Assembly: GCF_014287275.1 (NCBI RefSeq)
Contig: NZ_JACONZ010000004.1
Coordinates: 248,001-312,000 of the forward strand
Direction: 5' to 3'
DNA: 64,000 nt
Origin: Anaerofilum hominis
GTDB lineage: Bacteria; Bacillota; Clostridia; Oscillospirales; Ruminococcaceae
In this document: one piece after another, positions 52,160 to 60,516 of the stretch
Position numbering within the stretch: position 1 is the stretch's first letter
How the letters are laid out: each line of letters begins with the position of its first letter
The notes under the pieces: generated by a model
Database searches by the model: none
Seen by the model: the letters and a program-made list of their open reading frames with translations, nothing else
What the model was told of the DNA's origin: nothing
Position numbers and translations under genes: made by a program

Positions 52160-52544
52160 GTGATTATCTTCCAGCGGAACAGGACGGTTTCCCACCAAAG
52201 GACCAAACATATTGCGGCGAGATGTTTTAAACAGAGCTGAAAGCGGGAAGAGATTTTAGAATCTTTTCAGATGGAAGAAAGTTGTATTCACCGCTGAAGA
52301 TGCATGGCATGCCCTCTCCGCAGGACGACAGAGGGATACGGCGGCGGGCATGCCTCTCGGACAATGTGTTGATTCTTTACTTTATGTCAGGAGATTCGGG
52401 ACGATTCTTGCGATGAAAAAAAGCGGACACAAAATTTTTTGCTTCTACTGCAGAAATTGATGTAAGATTGTGATATTTTCCGGCGTTATCCACATATAAG
52501 AATATTAAATAAAGCAAAATGCACTGGTGAAAGGAGGACACGCA

Positions 52545-52757
52545 GTGAAAAAAGTATTTTATCTCTCCTGTTCAGCGCTGTGGATGCTGCTGCTCATGGT
52601 ACAGCATTACCGGGGGCAGAGCTTTTTGCTGGAAGATCTTGTCCTCGTGGTCAGCATCATGGTGTTTTTGGGGCTGTTTGCAGTGGAATACGCCAAAGGC
52701 AAAGAGCGGAAAGCGCCGCCGTGTGAACCCCGCATCATGATCCCCAAAAAGCCTTAG
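52545..52757 (+). CDS. small two-helix membrane protein
   Basis: A 70-residue protein with a basic start (KKVFYLSCSALWMLLLMVQ) and a second hydrophobic stretch (LEDLVLVVSIMVFLGLFAV), then a short basic tail. The GTG at 52545 has an excellent AAGGAGGA site 6 bases upstream; an ATG at 52527 lacks one. I do not recognise a family. It lies between an AT-rich interval and the left end of an IS3 element, and may be expressed alone. Confidence 0.7.
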   Translation: MKKVFYLSCSALWMLLLMVQHYRGQSFLLEDLVLVVSIMVFLGLFAVEYAKGKERKAPPCEPRIMIPKKP

Positions 52758-52850
52758 AAAAAACAGATAAAAGGGGCGGCTGCAAAGCGAACAGCCCCCG
52801 ATTATGCAGACAGCACAAAAAAGCGGGGTCCTAAGTAGGAAAACGAGGTT

Positions 52851-53702
52851 CTAAGTGGAGAGGCGGCGTGCAAGCGGCGCCTCTCCGGTCTTTAGCTGGT
52901 TGCGCTCATAATTGTAGAAATGGAGAAAATGATCAATCATATCGTTGGCTTCAGCGAATGTATTTGGTTTACGGCGGTAGATACGCTCTACCTTGAGGAT
53001 AGAAAAGAAGTTCTCCGCCATAGTATTGTCGTAGCAGTTTCCACGCCTTGACATAGAGGGCGTTATGCCGTATTCTTGAGTCAGGTTAAAGTATGCTTGC
53101 GAGGTGTACTGAAATCTCTGGTCGCTGTGGAGCTGTAACTCTGCAGTGGCCCTTTTTTGCTTCATAGCAAGGTGAATTGTATCTAAGACAAGGTTTACCG
53201 TCTGCCGGGTTGCGGTCTTGTATACCACAACACTGTTGTCATAGAGATCGCGGATCATGGACAGATAGAGTACCCCTTGTTTCGTAAAAATATAGGAGAT
53301 ATCCGTCGCCCATTTCTGCTTAGGATGCGCTGCGCGAAACTCCCGATTGAGCAGATTTTCATATTTGTGAACCTGCTGTCCCATCTGGACGCACTTTCTG
53401 CGCCGGCGAATTTCAGACAGCAGATCATACTTCTTCATGATTCTCAGGACCGTCTTGGGATTACGATGGATGTTATGGCTTTTCAGCCATAACCACATCC
53501 TGCGGTAGCCATAGGTTTGGAAACATTGCTCACGCTGCTTGGCGATCATCTCGGCAAGCTCAGCGTCCTTTTCTGTTCTCCCAAGGCGGTGAACAAAGTC
53601 ATAGTAACCACTCCTGGACACAGCAAAAAATCGGCACATGACTGTGATCGGATATTCCATCCTATGGCGATAAATCACATGATACTTTACCCTCGCTCTC
53701 AC
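52851..53702 (-). CDS. IS3-family transposase OrfB (DDE integrase domain)
   Basis: A 283-residue OrfB with the HTH_21 region (RHRMEYPITVMCRFFAVSRSGYYDF) and the DDE catalytic core: first D in WATDISYI, second in LHSDQRFQYTS, and E in MAENFFSILKVE. In most IS3 elements the second block is HSDQG or HSDRG; here the Gly is Arg. The start GTG overlaps the orfA stop (GTGA), the -1 arrangement that normally yields an OrfAB fusion by frameshifting. It is full length. Confidence 0.93.
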   Translation of the reverse strand: MRARVKYHVIYRHRMEYPITVMCRFFAVSRSGYYDFVHRLGRTEKDAELAEMIAKQREQCFQTYGYRRMWLWLKSHNIHRNPKTVLRIMKKYDLLSEIRRRRKCVQMGQQVHKYENLLNREFRAAHPKQKWATDISYIFTKQGVLYLSMIRDLYDNSVVVYKTATRQTVNLVLDTIHLAMKQKRATAELQLHSDQRFQYTSQAYFNLTQEYGITPSMSRRGNCYDNTMAENFFSILKVERIYRRKPNTFAEANDMIDHFLHFYNYERNQLKTGEAPLARRLST

Positions 53703-54001
53703 TTCCTTCCTGTCAATTCCAGAAAATCCCGCAGCAGCTTATTCTCCATCCTCAGACGATTGATTTCATAGGCCTGCTCTGCCACTACGTTTCTTGGTGT
53801 GCCATCGCTCCTTGGCCTTCCCTTGGGACGAGGTATGATTCCCGCCGCCAGCTTTGCCTGTTTTCGGTTATATCGTGTGATTCATGTTTCAACCTGTTTG
53901 AGTGTTAACCCTAACCGCTCGCCTATCTCACGTCGTGTCTTTCCCCCCGCCCGCATCTCCATAATTTCCGCTTCCATTTTTGTGTACTTCCGTTTTTCCA
54001 T
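53699..54001 (-). pseudogene. IS3-family OrfA with internal nonsense codon
   Basis: The frame from ATG 54001 encodes an IS3 OrfA: helix-turn-helix MEAEIMEMRAGGKTRREIGE, and after the break ITRYNRKQAKLAAGIIPRPK and the leucine-zipper-like EINRLRMENKLLRDFLEL. Codon 40 is TGA (53884-53882) where the family has TGG (Trp, as in KQVxxWITRYN), so the reading frame is cut in two while the rest is intact. This is a single-base nonsense mutation that should block OrfA and OrfAB production. Confidence 0.88.
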
Positions 54002-54002
54002 A

Positions 54003-54050
54003 AAATGGCCCCCTGATGTAGTCTTATTTTCCTACATCAGGGGGCCATTT
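54003..54050. promoter_or_regulatory. 19-bp hairpin at the IS right end, directly before orfA
   Basis: AAATGGCCCCCTGATGTAG (54003-54021) pairs perfectly with the sequence at 54032-54050, loop 10 nt. On the minus strand the stem ends one base before the orfA ATG, and its GGGGG is the only candidate ribosome site. Readthrough RNA from outside would fold and hide it. Confidence 0.75.
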
Positions 54051-54298
54051 GTCTATTGTCTGTTTTTACTGGGGCTGTTCAAAAGCGGTCGCCCTTTTTA
54101 TCTGTTTTTTGGACCCTGGCGCACGAGACCGCCAGCGCGCGCGGGGACGGGAACAAATGCGCCTGCGCGCCGAGCACGGAAATGGAAAAGCGCGCTGCGG
54201 ACCGGAGATTTCCCCATGGGGAAAGTCCTGTTTACCGGTAAAAGTTTCTTTAGGGGGCGGATGACTATCAGCCTCCTGTACGCCGAGAAATCAGGCCT

Positions 54299-54412
54299 AA
54301 AAATAGCCGCGGCAAAGCGAAGCCTATTTTTTCGGCCCTTCGCCCCGGTCGTCCCGCAGGGACGAGGGGCAGGCCATCAGGATAAGTCTTTTTTATTGTG
54401 GAGCAATAAAAA
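54299..54412 (-). repeat. copy E of the dispersed palindromic repeat (inverted)
   Basis: Reverse complement reads TTTTTTATTGCTCCACAATA, then AAGACTTATCCTGATGGCC, a GC hairpin (CCCCTCGTCCCTGCGGGACG) and GGGCCGAAAAAATAGGC, in the same order as the unit at 10854-10950. It lies downstream of the diguanylate cyclase gene, also on the minus strand, and may serve as its terminator. The remainder of 54051-54476 has no supported gene. Confidence 0.8.
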
Positions 54413-54476
54413 ACGCTCACAGATCCCGCCGAAAAAACGGAACCTGTGGGCGCCGGTGTGATAAAGCCCTGAAATA

Positions 54477-56213
54477 CTATTCTGCAGACGGGGGAGAGCC
54501 CATCTGTTCCCCGGCCGCCGTGCCTTTTTCTTCATACAGATGCCAGCGGTTTTTGCCCAGCGCTTTTGCCTGATAGAGCGCCGCGTCAGAGTGCTGGTAC
54601 AGCGTCTTGAAGTCGGCGCCGTCCTCCGGGGCAAAAGCAATGCCCACCGAACAGGACAGCTCGCAGCGGACGCCGCGAATGGGGTAGACCCCGTGCAGCG
54701 TCCGGCAGATCTGGTCGGCTTTTTTGAAAGCGAGTTCCCGGTGAGGGATGCCATAGAGAAAGACGAAAAATTCATCTCCGCCCAGCCTGGCGAGAATGTC
54801 TCCTTTCCGCAGCATGGAGGAAAGGCGGGAAGCAAAGTTGACCAGCACTTCATCGCCGAACTGGTGGCCGAAAGTGTCGTTGATATTTTTAAAGTTGTCG
54901 ATATCCATCATAAAGGCGGCGCACAGGGTGGCCGTGCCGCGCAGGGCCTGTTCCACCAGCCTGCGGGCGGTAGAGCGGTTGTACAGCCCGGTCAATGGGT
55001 CGCGTTCTGCCTTGCTGCGCAGGGCGAGCTCCTGCCGCATCTGGCGGTCGATGTCCTGCATATGGATAAAACAGCACACGTCGTTGCCCGGCGGCGCCTG
55101 AATGAGGGTGGCGGTACAGTGGACCCAGATCATCTTCTCTTCCGGGCCCAGCCGCAGATAGTCCAGCCGCACCTCGCGCTGGCCGTCGGCAAACGCGTCG
55201 AGCAGGGCCTTTCGGTTGAACTTTCCAAACATTTCTTCGCGATGGTCGGGATGTACCAGCAGATTGACCGCCGTGCCCACCAGCTGGGAGTAGCTGCACC
55301 CGGGCAAAAGCCCCAGCTGATCCGCCCAGGAGGAAGAGATCTGCATCACCTTATCCTGGGTGAGGTTTGCCTCGTAAGTGCAGACCGCGTTGGAAAACAT
55401 GGCGGCGCGGTACTGCTGTTCCTGCGCCGAGCGCTGTTCCAACAGCTTTTCCCGGGTGATGTCGCGGGTGGTGCCCACAATACGCATCGGTTCGCCCTCG
55501 GCATCCTGCACCCGGTTCGCGTGGATGGAGACCCAGTGCCAGTCGCCGTCCAGCCCGCGTATCTGCAGCGCGGTATCCACGGCGGACAGATCGCCTCCCT
55601 GCCGCATCAGACGCTGAAAAGCGGAGATGCTGTCGGGGTGGATGACGCCTTCACGCAGCAGCGTCGCCTCCACGTCGTCGATGACGGCGCGGCGGTCAAA
55701 GGGGCTGTTTTCCAGCGCCTGGCCCTCGCTGAACTGGCGCAGCCTGCGGCTGGACAGATCATATTCCCACATCATCGTCCCGGTCTGCTGCAGGGCCAGC
55801 TGGTAGCGCTCTTCGCTGGCCGCCAGCCTTTCCTGCGTCCGGGCGAGCTCGGTGACTTCGGTGGACAGGCTCAAAAAGGCGATGCGGTCGCCGCCCGGGC
55901 CCAGCAGGTCCGAGATGGAGACCCGGAACGCGCGCCCATCGGGCCGGTGCTGTACAGCCGGGGCCTCCCCGCGCAGATAGCGCCGGATGCAGCAGTCGTC
56001 GGTGCCGCACAGCGGGGTGCTGCAGATCGAGCACGGACGCCCCACGCATTCCTCCAGCGTCAATCCGAGCAGCTGCTCCGACGCCCGGTTGAGGAACAAC
56101 AGCCGAAAATCCGTGTCGATGATAAAAAACGGATTTTCCATGGAGTAGAGCACGTGTTTGTAAAATTCATTGTCCATATCCGCCCAAAAAGCGACGGGCT
56201 TGTCCCGGTCCAT
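54477..56213 (-). CDS. diguanylate cyclase with three PAS domains
   Basis: A 578-residue, apparently soluble signalling protein. PAS1 (about 16-125) contains a cysteine cluster C61-x2-C64-x4-C69-x4-C74-C75 of the type GRPCSICSTPLC that in other PAS sensors is thought to bind metal or Fe-S. PAS2 (about 130-255) and PAS3 (about 260-395) follow. The GGDEF domain has the intact active site RLGGDEF near residue 476 and an upstream RxxD (RKGD), so it should make c-di-GMP with product feedback inhibition. There is no EAL domain. I chose ATG 56213 because AAGGAGG lies 11 bases upstream; the GTG at 56225 overlaps that site. Confidence 0.95.
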   Translation of the reverse strand: MDRDKPVAFWADMDNEFYKHVLYSMENPFFIIDTDFRLLFLNRASEQLLGLTLEECVGRPCSICSTPLCGTDDCCIRRYLRGEAPAVQHRPDGRAFRVSISDLLGPGGDRIAFLSLSTEVTELARTQERLAASEERYQLALQQTGTMMWEYDLSSRRLRQFSEGQALENSPFDRRAVIDDVEATLLREGVIHPDSISAFQRLMRQGGDLSAVDTALQIRGLDGDWHWVSIHANRVQDAEGEPMRIVGTTRDITREKLLEQRSAQEQQYRAAMFSNAVCTYEANLTQDKVMQISSSWADQLGLLPGCSYSQLVGTAVNLLVHPDHREEMFGKFNRKALLDAFADGQREVRLDYLRLGPEEKMIWVHCTATLIQAPPGNDVCCFIHMQDIDRQMRQELALRSKAERDPLTGLYNRSTARRLVEQALRGTATLCAAFMMDIDNFKNINDTFGHQFGDEVLVNFASRLSSMLRKGDILARLGGDEFFVFLYGIPHRELAFKKADQICRTLHGVYPIRGVRCELSCSVGIAFAPEDGADFKTLYQHSDAALYQAKALGKNRWHLYEEKGTAAGEQMGSPPSAE

Positions 56214-56409
56214 CTGCTGCGGCACCTCCTTTCAATGCGGTTTCAGGGCAGAAGCGTTTTGCCGGCGGCTCCGACCGGCATTCTGGACCGCTGCGGGCCC
56301 TGATTTTTGTCTTGAGTTCAGAATACCCTATTTTGTGAAAAAAGACAACAAAAAATTGCTGTGTGCATTCAAAAAAGCGTCTCGAACGGGAAACTTCGCG
56401 GGAAAAAGG

Positions 56410-56439
56410 TTTACAAAGCCGGGCGCACAGTTTTATAAT
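56410..56439 (+). promoter_or_regulatory. sigma-A promoter of metF
   Basis: TTTACA (56410-56415) and TATAAT (56434-56439) are 18 bases apart, 61 bases before metF. I looked for a SAM or cobalamin riboswitch in the short leader and saw none. Confidence 0.65.
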
Positions 56440-56499
56440 AAGTAGCTGTCAGCGATATTTTAAGGCCGCGCACCAGGCGCGGCGGGGGATGGGGACGTT

Positions 56500-57378
56500 A
56501 TGAGGATCCATGAGTTGTTTGCAGGCGAAAAGCCTGTTTTTTCGCTTGAGGTGTTTCCGCCGAAAAAAAACGGTTCCATAGAGGGCATGTATCGGACCCT
56601 GGCTGAACTGGCGGACCTGAGACCCGATTACATCAGCGTCACCTATGGCGCGGGCGGCACGGCAGCGGGGCTTTCCTGCGAGCTGTCGTCCCATGTCAAG
56701 CATCGTCTGGGCATCGAGCCGCTGGCCCACCTTACCTGCATCAACTCGAGCCGCAGCCAGGTGGAACAGGTGCTGGACCGGCTGCGGGACGAGCAGATCG
56801 AAAACGTGCTGGCCCTGCGGGGAGACCGGGTGCCGGGGCTGGAACCGAAGAGCGATTTTTCTCACGCTGACGAGCTGATGCGCTTTGTCAGCGGGCGGTA
56901 CGATCTCTCGCTGGCGGGGGCCTGTTATCCCGAGGGCCACCCGGACAGCGAGAGCCTGCAGGCGGACGTGGAGAGCCTGCGCCGCAAACAGGAGGCGGGC
57001 GCAAAGCATCTGGTCACCCAGCTGTTTTTTGACACCGACCCCTATTTCCGCTTTCTTGACCGGGCGGCGGCCGCAGGCGTGACGCTGCCGGTGCAGCCGG
57101 GCGTTATGCCCATCGTCAAGCTGGGGCAGATCCAGCGAACCGTGGCGCTGAGTTCCGCCAGCCTGCCCGCGTCTTTTTCAAAAATGATCACCCGCTATGA
57201 GTACGACGCCGACGGGCTATATAAAGCGGGGATCCAGTATGCGGTCAGCCAGTGCCTGGCGCTGCTGGCGGGCGGCGCGCCGGGCGTGCACATTTATACC
57301 ATGAACAATGCGGATGTGGCCCGGCAGGTGTATCAGGGCATTCGCGGCGCGCTGGACCGGGAAGAGGGCAGAACATGA
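56500..57378 (+). CDS. metF: 5,10-methylenetetrahydrofolate reductase
   Basis: A 292-residue TIM-barrel flavoenzyme: SLEVFPPK at the start with the catalytic Glu, DYISVTYGAGG, AHLTCIN, LALRGD, FSHADELM and TQLFFD. It reduces methylene-THF to 5-methyl-THF, the methyl donor for MetH. In acetogens and other Clostridia the reductant can be ferredoxin or NADH; no partner subunit is visible here. The stop overlaps the start of the MetH-activation gene by 4 bases, so metF, this gene and metH form one operon. Confidence 0.96.
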   Translation: MRIHELFAGEKPVFSLEVFPPKKNGSIEGMYRTLAELADLRPDYISVTYGAGGTAAGLSCELSSHVKHRLGIEPLAHLTCINSSRSQVEQVLDRLRDEQIENVLALRGDRVPGLEPKSDFSHADELMRFVSGRYDLSLAGACYPEGHPDSESLQADVESLRRKQEAGAKHLVTQLFFDTDPYFRFLDRAAAAGVTLPVQPGVMPIVKLGQIQRTVALSSASLPASFSKMITRYEYDADGLYKAGIQYAVSQCLALLAGGAPGVHIYTMNNADVARQVYQGIRGALDREEGRT

Positions 57379-58073
57379 AGCTTGCACTGGACGCCCCGCT
57401 GGACCGAGCGGAGATCTGCCGTTATCTGGGCTGTACGCCCGCCGACCTGGACGGGGCGGCGCGGGCGCTGATAGAGGAGTGCGAGCGGGAAATTTTACAT
57501 GCGGCCGCGCCCCGCTGTGTGTTTCGGCGGTTTGGGCTGCAGTGGCAGGCGGAAACGCCCCGCCTGGCGGGGGCGTCTCAGGCGCTGGAGGGGCGGGATA
57601 TCGCCCGTCACCTTGGCGGGTGCCATGCGGTACTGCTGATGGCCTCCACGCTGGGGGCGGGGGTGGACGCCCTGCTGCGCGCGGCCGCGGCGGGGGACGT
57701 GGCCCGCTCGGTGGTGCTGGACGCCGCGGCCTCTGTGGCGGCGGAGACGGCGGCCGCAACGGCGGAAGAGGCTGCGGCCGCGGCCCTGTGCAGGGCAGGA
57801 GAATACCGCACGGGCCGTTTCAGCCCAGGGTACGGGGATCTCCCCATCACAGGGCAGAGGGCCTGGGTGGCGCTGCTGGACGCGCCGCGGGCGATCGGCC
57901 TGGCGGCGACGCGGGAGGCGATCCTCACCCCGCGCAAATCCGTGACGGCCCTGGTCGGCGTTGCGGACCACCCGGTGCGGGGGCGGCTTGCCGGCTGCGA
58001 CTGCTGCGCCCTGAAAGAAAAATGTGAATTGAGAAAGCGAGGGACGCCCTGTGGAAAAGCGGACGGGCAATGA
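57375..58073 (+). CDS. stand-alone methionine synthase activation (AdoMet-binding) domain protein
   Basis: A 232-residue protein equivalent to the fourth module of E. coli MetH. The AdoMet-binding segment is recognisable as YRTGRFSPGYGDLPI (R-x-x-x-G-Y), followed by LTPRKSVTALVGV and an extra C-terminal cysteine group (CDCCALKEKC) typical of clostridial forms. It should supply AdoMet for reductive remethylation of cob(II)alamin in MetH. It overlaps metF by 4 bases and metH by 23 bases. The middle is very Ala-rich (AAASVAAETAAATAEEAAA). Confidence 0.9.
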   Translation: MKLALDAPLDRAEICRYLGCTPADLDGAARALIEECEREILHAAAPRCVFRRFGLQWQAETPRLAGASQALEGRDIARHLGGCHAVLLMASTLGAGVDALLRAAAAGDVARSVVLDAAASVAAETAAATAEEAAAAALCRAGEYRTGRFSPGYGDLPITGQRAWVALLDAPRAIGLAATREAILTPRKSVTALVGVADHPVRGRLAGCDCCALKEKCELRKRGTPCGKADGQ

Positions 58074-60408
58074 CGGATATTTGATCCTGGACGGCGGGAT
58101 GGGCACCATGCTGCAAAGCGCCGGGCTTGCCGGGGGCCAGCGGCCGGAGACGCTGTCGGTCACCGAGGCGGAAAAGATCACCGCCATCCACCGGGCCTAT
58201 CTGGATGCGGGCGCACAGGTGGTCTATACCAACACCTTTGGGGCGAACGGCCTTAAGGCGGAGGGATGCGGCTATTCGGTGCAGGAGCTGGTGACGGCGT
58301 CGGTGCGGGCCGCGCGCGCAGCCGCACCGACGGGCAGCGCGCGGGTTGCGCTGGACATCGGCCCGCTGGGGGAACTGCTGGAGCCGGTCGGCACCCTCTC
58401 GTTTGAAGAGGCATACGAGCTGTTTGCGGAGATGGTGCGCCCGGGCGCGGCGGCAGGGGCGGATCTGGTGGTCATCGAGACCATGACGGACCTGTATGAG
58501 GTGAAAGCCGCGGTGCTGGCCGCAAAGGAAAACTGCGCGCTGCCGGTATGGGTGTCGATGACATTTGAAGAGTCGGGCCGCACCTTTACGGGCTGCAGCG
58601 TGGAGGCCATGGCCGCGACGCTGGAGGGCCTGGGCGCTGACGCGGTCGGCATCAACTGTTCGCTGGGGCCGGTGGAGATCCTCCCCATCGCAAAGCGGCT
58701 GTGCGCGGCCACCAACCTGCCGGTGTTCATCAAGCCGAACGCAGGCCTGCCTGACCCGGAGAGCGGCAGCTACGATATCACGCCCGAGCAGTTCTGCGCC
58801 CAGATGGAGCCCTATCTGGAGCTGGGCGTTTTCGCGCTGGGGGGCTGCTGCGGCACCACGCCGGAGTATATCCGCCGTCTTGCCGCGCTGTGCGGCGGCA
58901 GGGTCCCGGCGGCACGGCAGCCGGTGGAGGCCTCCGTCGTCTGTACCCCCACCCTGGTGCAGCAGGTGGAGGGGCTGACCGTGGTGGGGGAGCGCATCAA
59001 CCCCACCGGCAAAAAACTGTTCAAACAGGCGCTGCTGGACGGCAATATGGACTATATTTTGACCCAGGCCCTGAGCCAGAAAGAAGCGGGGGCCCAGATC
59101 CTGGACGTCAACGTGGGCCTGCCCGGCATCGATGAGCCCGCGATGATGGAGCAGGTGGTGAAAAGCCTGCAGACGGTGAGCGATCTGCCCCTGCAGTTGG
59201 ATTCCTCAGACCCCGAGGCGCTGCGCCGGGGCCTGCGCGTTTACAACGGCAAGCCGATCGTCAACTCGGTGAATGGCGAGCAAAAGGTGCTGGATGCCGT
59301 GCTGCCGCTGTGCAAAAAGTACGGGGCCGCGGTGGTGGGCCTGACGCTGGACGGGAACGGCATCCCGATGAAAGCGGAGCAGCGGTTTGCGGTGGCGGAA
59401 AAGATCGTCTCAGCCTGCGAGGCGGCAGGCATCCCCCGCAGGGATATCTATATCGACTGCCTGACCCTTACCGCCTCGGCCCAGCAGAAAGAGGTGGCCG
59501 AGACGCTGGCGGCCATCCGCATGGTCAAAGAGCGTCTGGGTGTGCGCACAGTGCTGGGGGTGTCGAACATCTCCTTTGGCCTGCCCAACCGGGAACTGCT
59601 CAACCACAGCTTTTTGACGATGGCGGCCGCCGCCGGGCTGGACCTGGCGATCATCAACCCCAACGTGACTTCCATGATGGACGCGGTGCGCGCCGCGGAT
59701 GTGCTGCTGGCCCGGGACAAAAAAGCGGGCCGCTATCTGGTCGCCTATGCAAACGCTGCGCCGGCGCCCCTGGCGGCCGCAAAGCGGGAAATGACGATCG
59801 AGGACGCCATCTACCGGGGCTTTAAAGCGGAAGCGCGCCAGTGCACGCAGGAACTGCTGCTGAAAATGGGCGAACTGCGGCTGGTGAACGAGCGGCTGAT
59901 CCCGGCGCTGGATGCGGTGGGGGCGGAGTTCGAGGCCGGAAAACTGTTTTTGCCGCAGCTGCTGCAGGCAGCTTCGGCGGCCCAGGCCGCCTTTGAGGTG
60001 GTCAAGCTCTCCATCGCCTCCAAGGGCCGTCCGCCGGTGAGCAAGGGGAAGATCCTTGTGGCCACGGTCAAGGGTGACATCCACGATATTGGCAAAAATA
60101 TCGTCAAGGTGATCCTTGAAAATTACGGCTACGACGTGATCGATCTGGGCCGGGACGTGGCTGCAGAGCGGGTGGTAAAGACGGCGCAGGAGCAGGGGAT
60201 CCGGCTGGTGGGGCTTTCGGCGCTGATGACCACGACCCTTGCCAGCATGGAGCAGACCATCCGCCTGCTGCGGGAAGCCGCGGTGGACTGCCGGGTGTTT
60301 GTGGGCGGGGCAGTGCTCACGCCCGGCTACGCAAAGCGTATCGGGGCCGATTATTACGCCAAAGACGCAAAGCAGGCGGTGGATATCGCCAAAGAGGTGC
60401 TGGGATAG
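58051..60408 (+). CDS. metH: cobalamin-dependent methionine synthase without activation domain
   Basis: A 785-residue MetH made of a homocysteine-binding barrel (zinc ligands in INCSLGP and GGCCGTT), a pterin-binding barrel starting about residue 310 (VVGERINPTGKKLFKQAL), the helical cap, and the cobalamin-binding fold with D676-I-H678-D-I-G (VKGDIHDIGKNI), GLSALMTTT and FVGGAVLT. The reactivation domain is missing and is supplied by the separate gene just upstream. It starts at GTG 58051. It transfers methyl from 5-methyl-THF via cobalamin to homocysteine. Confidence 0.97.
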   Translation: MEKRTGNDGYLILDGGMGTMLQSAGLAGGQRPETLSVTEAEKITAIHRAYLDAGAQVVYTNTFGANGLKAEGCGYSVQELVTASVRAARAAAPTGSARVALDIGPLGELLEPVGTLSFEEAYELFAEMVRPGAAAGADLVVIETMTDLYEVKAAVLAAKENCALPVWVSMTFEESGRTFTGCSVEAMAATLEGLGADAVGINCSLGPVEILPIAKRLCAATNLPVFIKPNAGLPDPESGSYDITPEQFCAQMEPYLELGVFALGGCCGTTPEYIRRLAALCGGRVPAARQPVEASVVCTPTLVQQVEGLTVVGERINPTGKKLFKQALLDGNMDYILTQALSQKEAGAQILDVNVGLPGIDEPAMMEQVVKSLQTVSDLPLQLDSSDPEALRRGLRVYNGKPIVNSVNGEQKVLDAVLPLCKKYGAAVVGLTLDGNGIPMKAEQRFAVAEKIVSACEAAGIPRRDIYIDCLTLTASAQQKEVAETLAAIRMVKERLGVRTVLGVSNISFGLPNRELLNHSFLTMAAAAGLDLAIINPNVTSMMDAVRAADVLLARDKKAGRYLVAYANAAPAPLAAAKREMTIEDAIYRGFKAEARQCTQELLLKMGELRLVNERLIPALDAVGAEFEAGKLFLPQLLQAASAAQAAFEVVKLSIASKGRPPVSKGKILVATVKGDIHDIGKNIVKVILENYGYDVIDLGRDVAAERVVKTAQEQGIRLVGLSALMTTTLASMEQTIRLLREAAVDCRVFVGGAVLTPGYAKRIGADYYAKDAKQAVDIAKEVLG

Positions 60409-60478
60409 GCTTTGGCAGCGCGGCTGCCCGGCGCGCCTTGTGTGCGGGGGACCGTTTCCCGGAATATTTTTTCTTTAT

Positions 60479-60516
60479 GGCTGTGGCCCGGCGGGGTCCA
60501 CAGCTTTTTTGTTTTT
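60479..60516 (+). terminator. terminator of the metF-metH operon
   Basis: GCTGTGG pairs with CCACAGC across a GC-rich loop and is followed by TTTTTTG, 70 bases after metH. Confidence 0.75.

Larger units (their letters stand above)
52824..54046 (-). mobile_element. IS3-family insertion sequence, probably inactive
   Basis: About 1.2 kb with two ORFs on the minus strand (orfA 54001-53699, orfB 53702-52851). The ends form imperfect inverted repeats: reading inward, CCTAAGTAGGAAAA at the left (about 52830-52843) and CCTGATGTAGGAAAA at the right. The right tip is also part of a 19-bp hairpin (54003-54050). Exact ends and any 3-4 bp target duplication could not be fixed by eye. GC content is clearly lower than in flanking genes. 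A nonsense codon in orfA and an altered residue near the second catalytic Asp suggest decay. Confidence 0.85.

Noticed and set aside
56440..56499. SAM or cobalamin riboswitch before metF
   Set aside because: The leader after the promoter is about 50 bases, too short, and shows none of the conserved riboswitch sequences.
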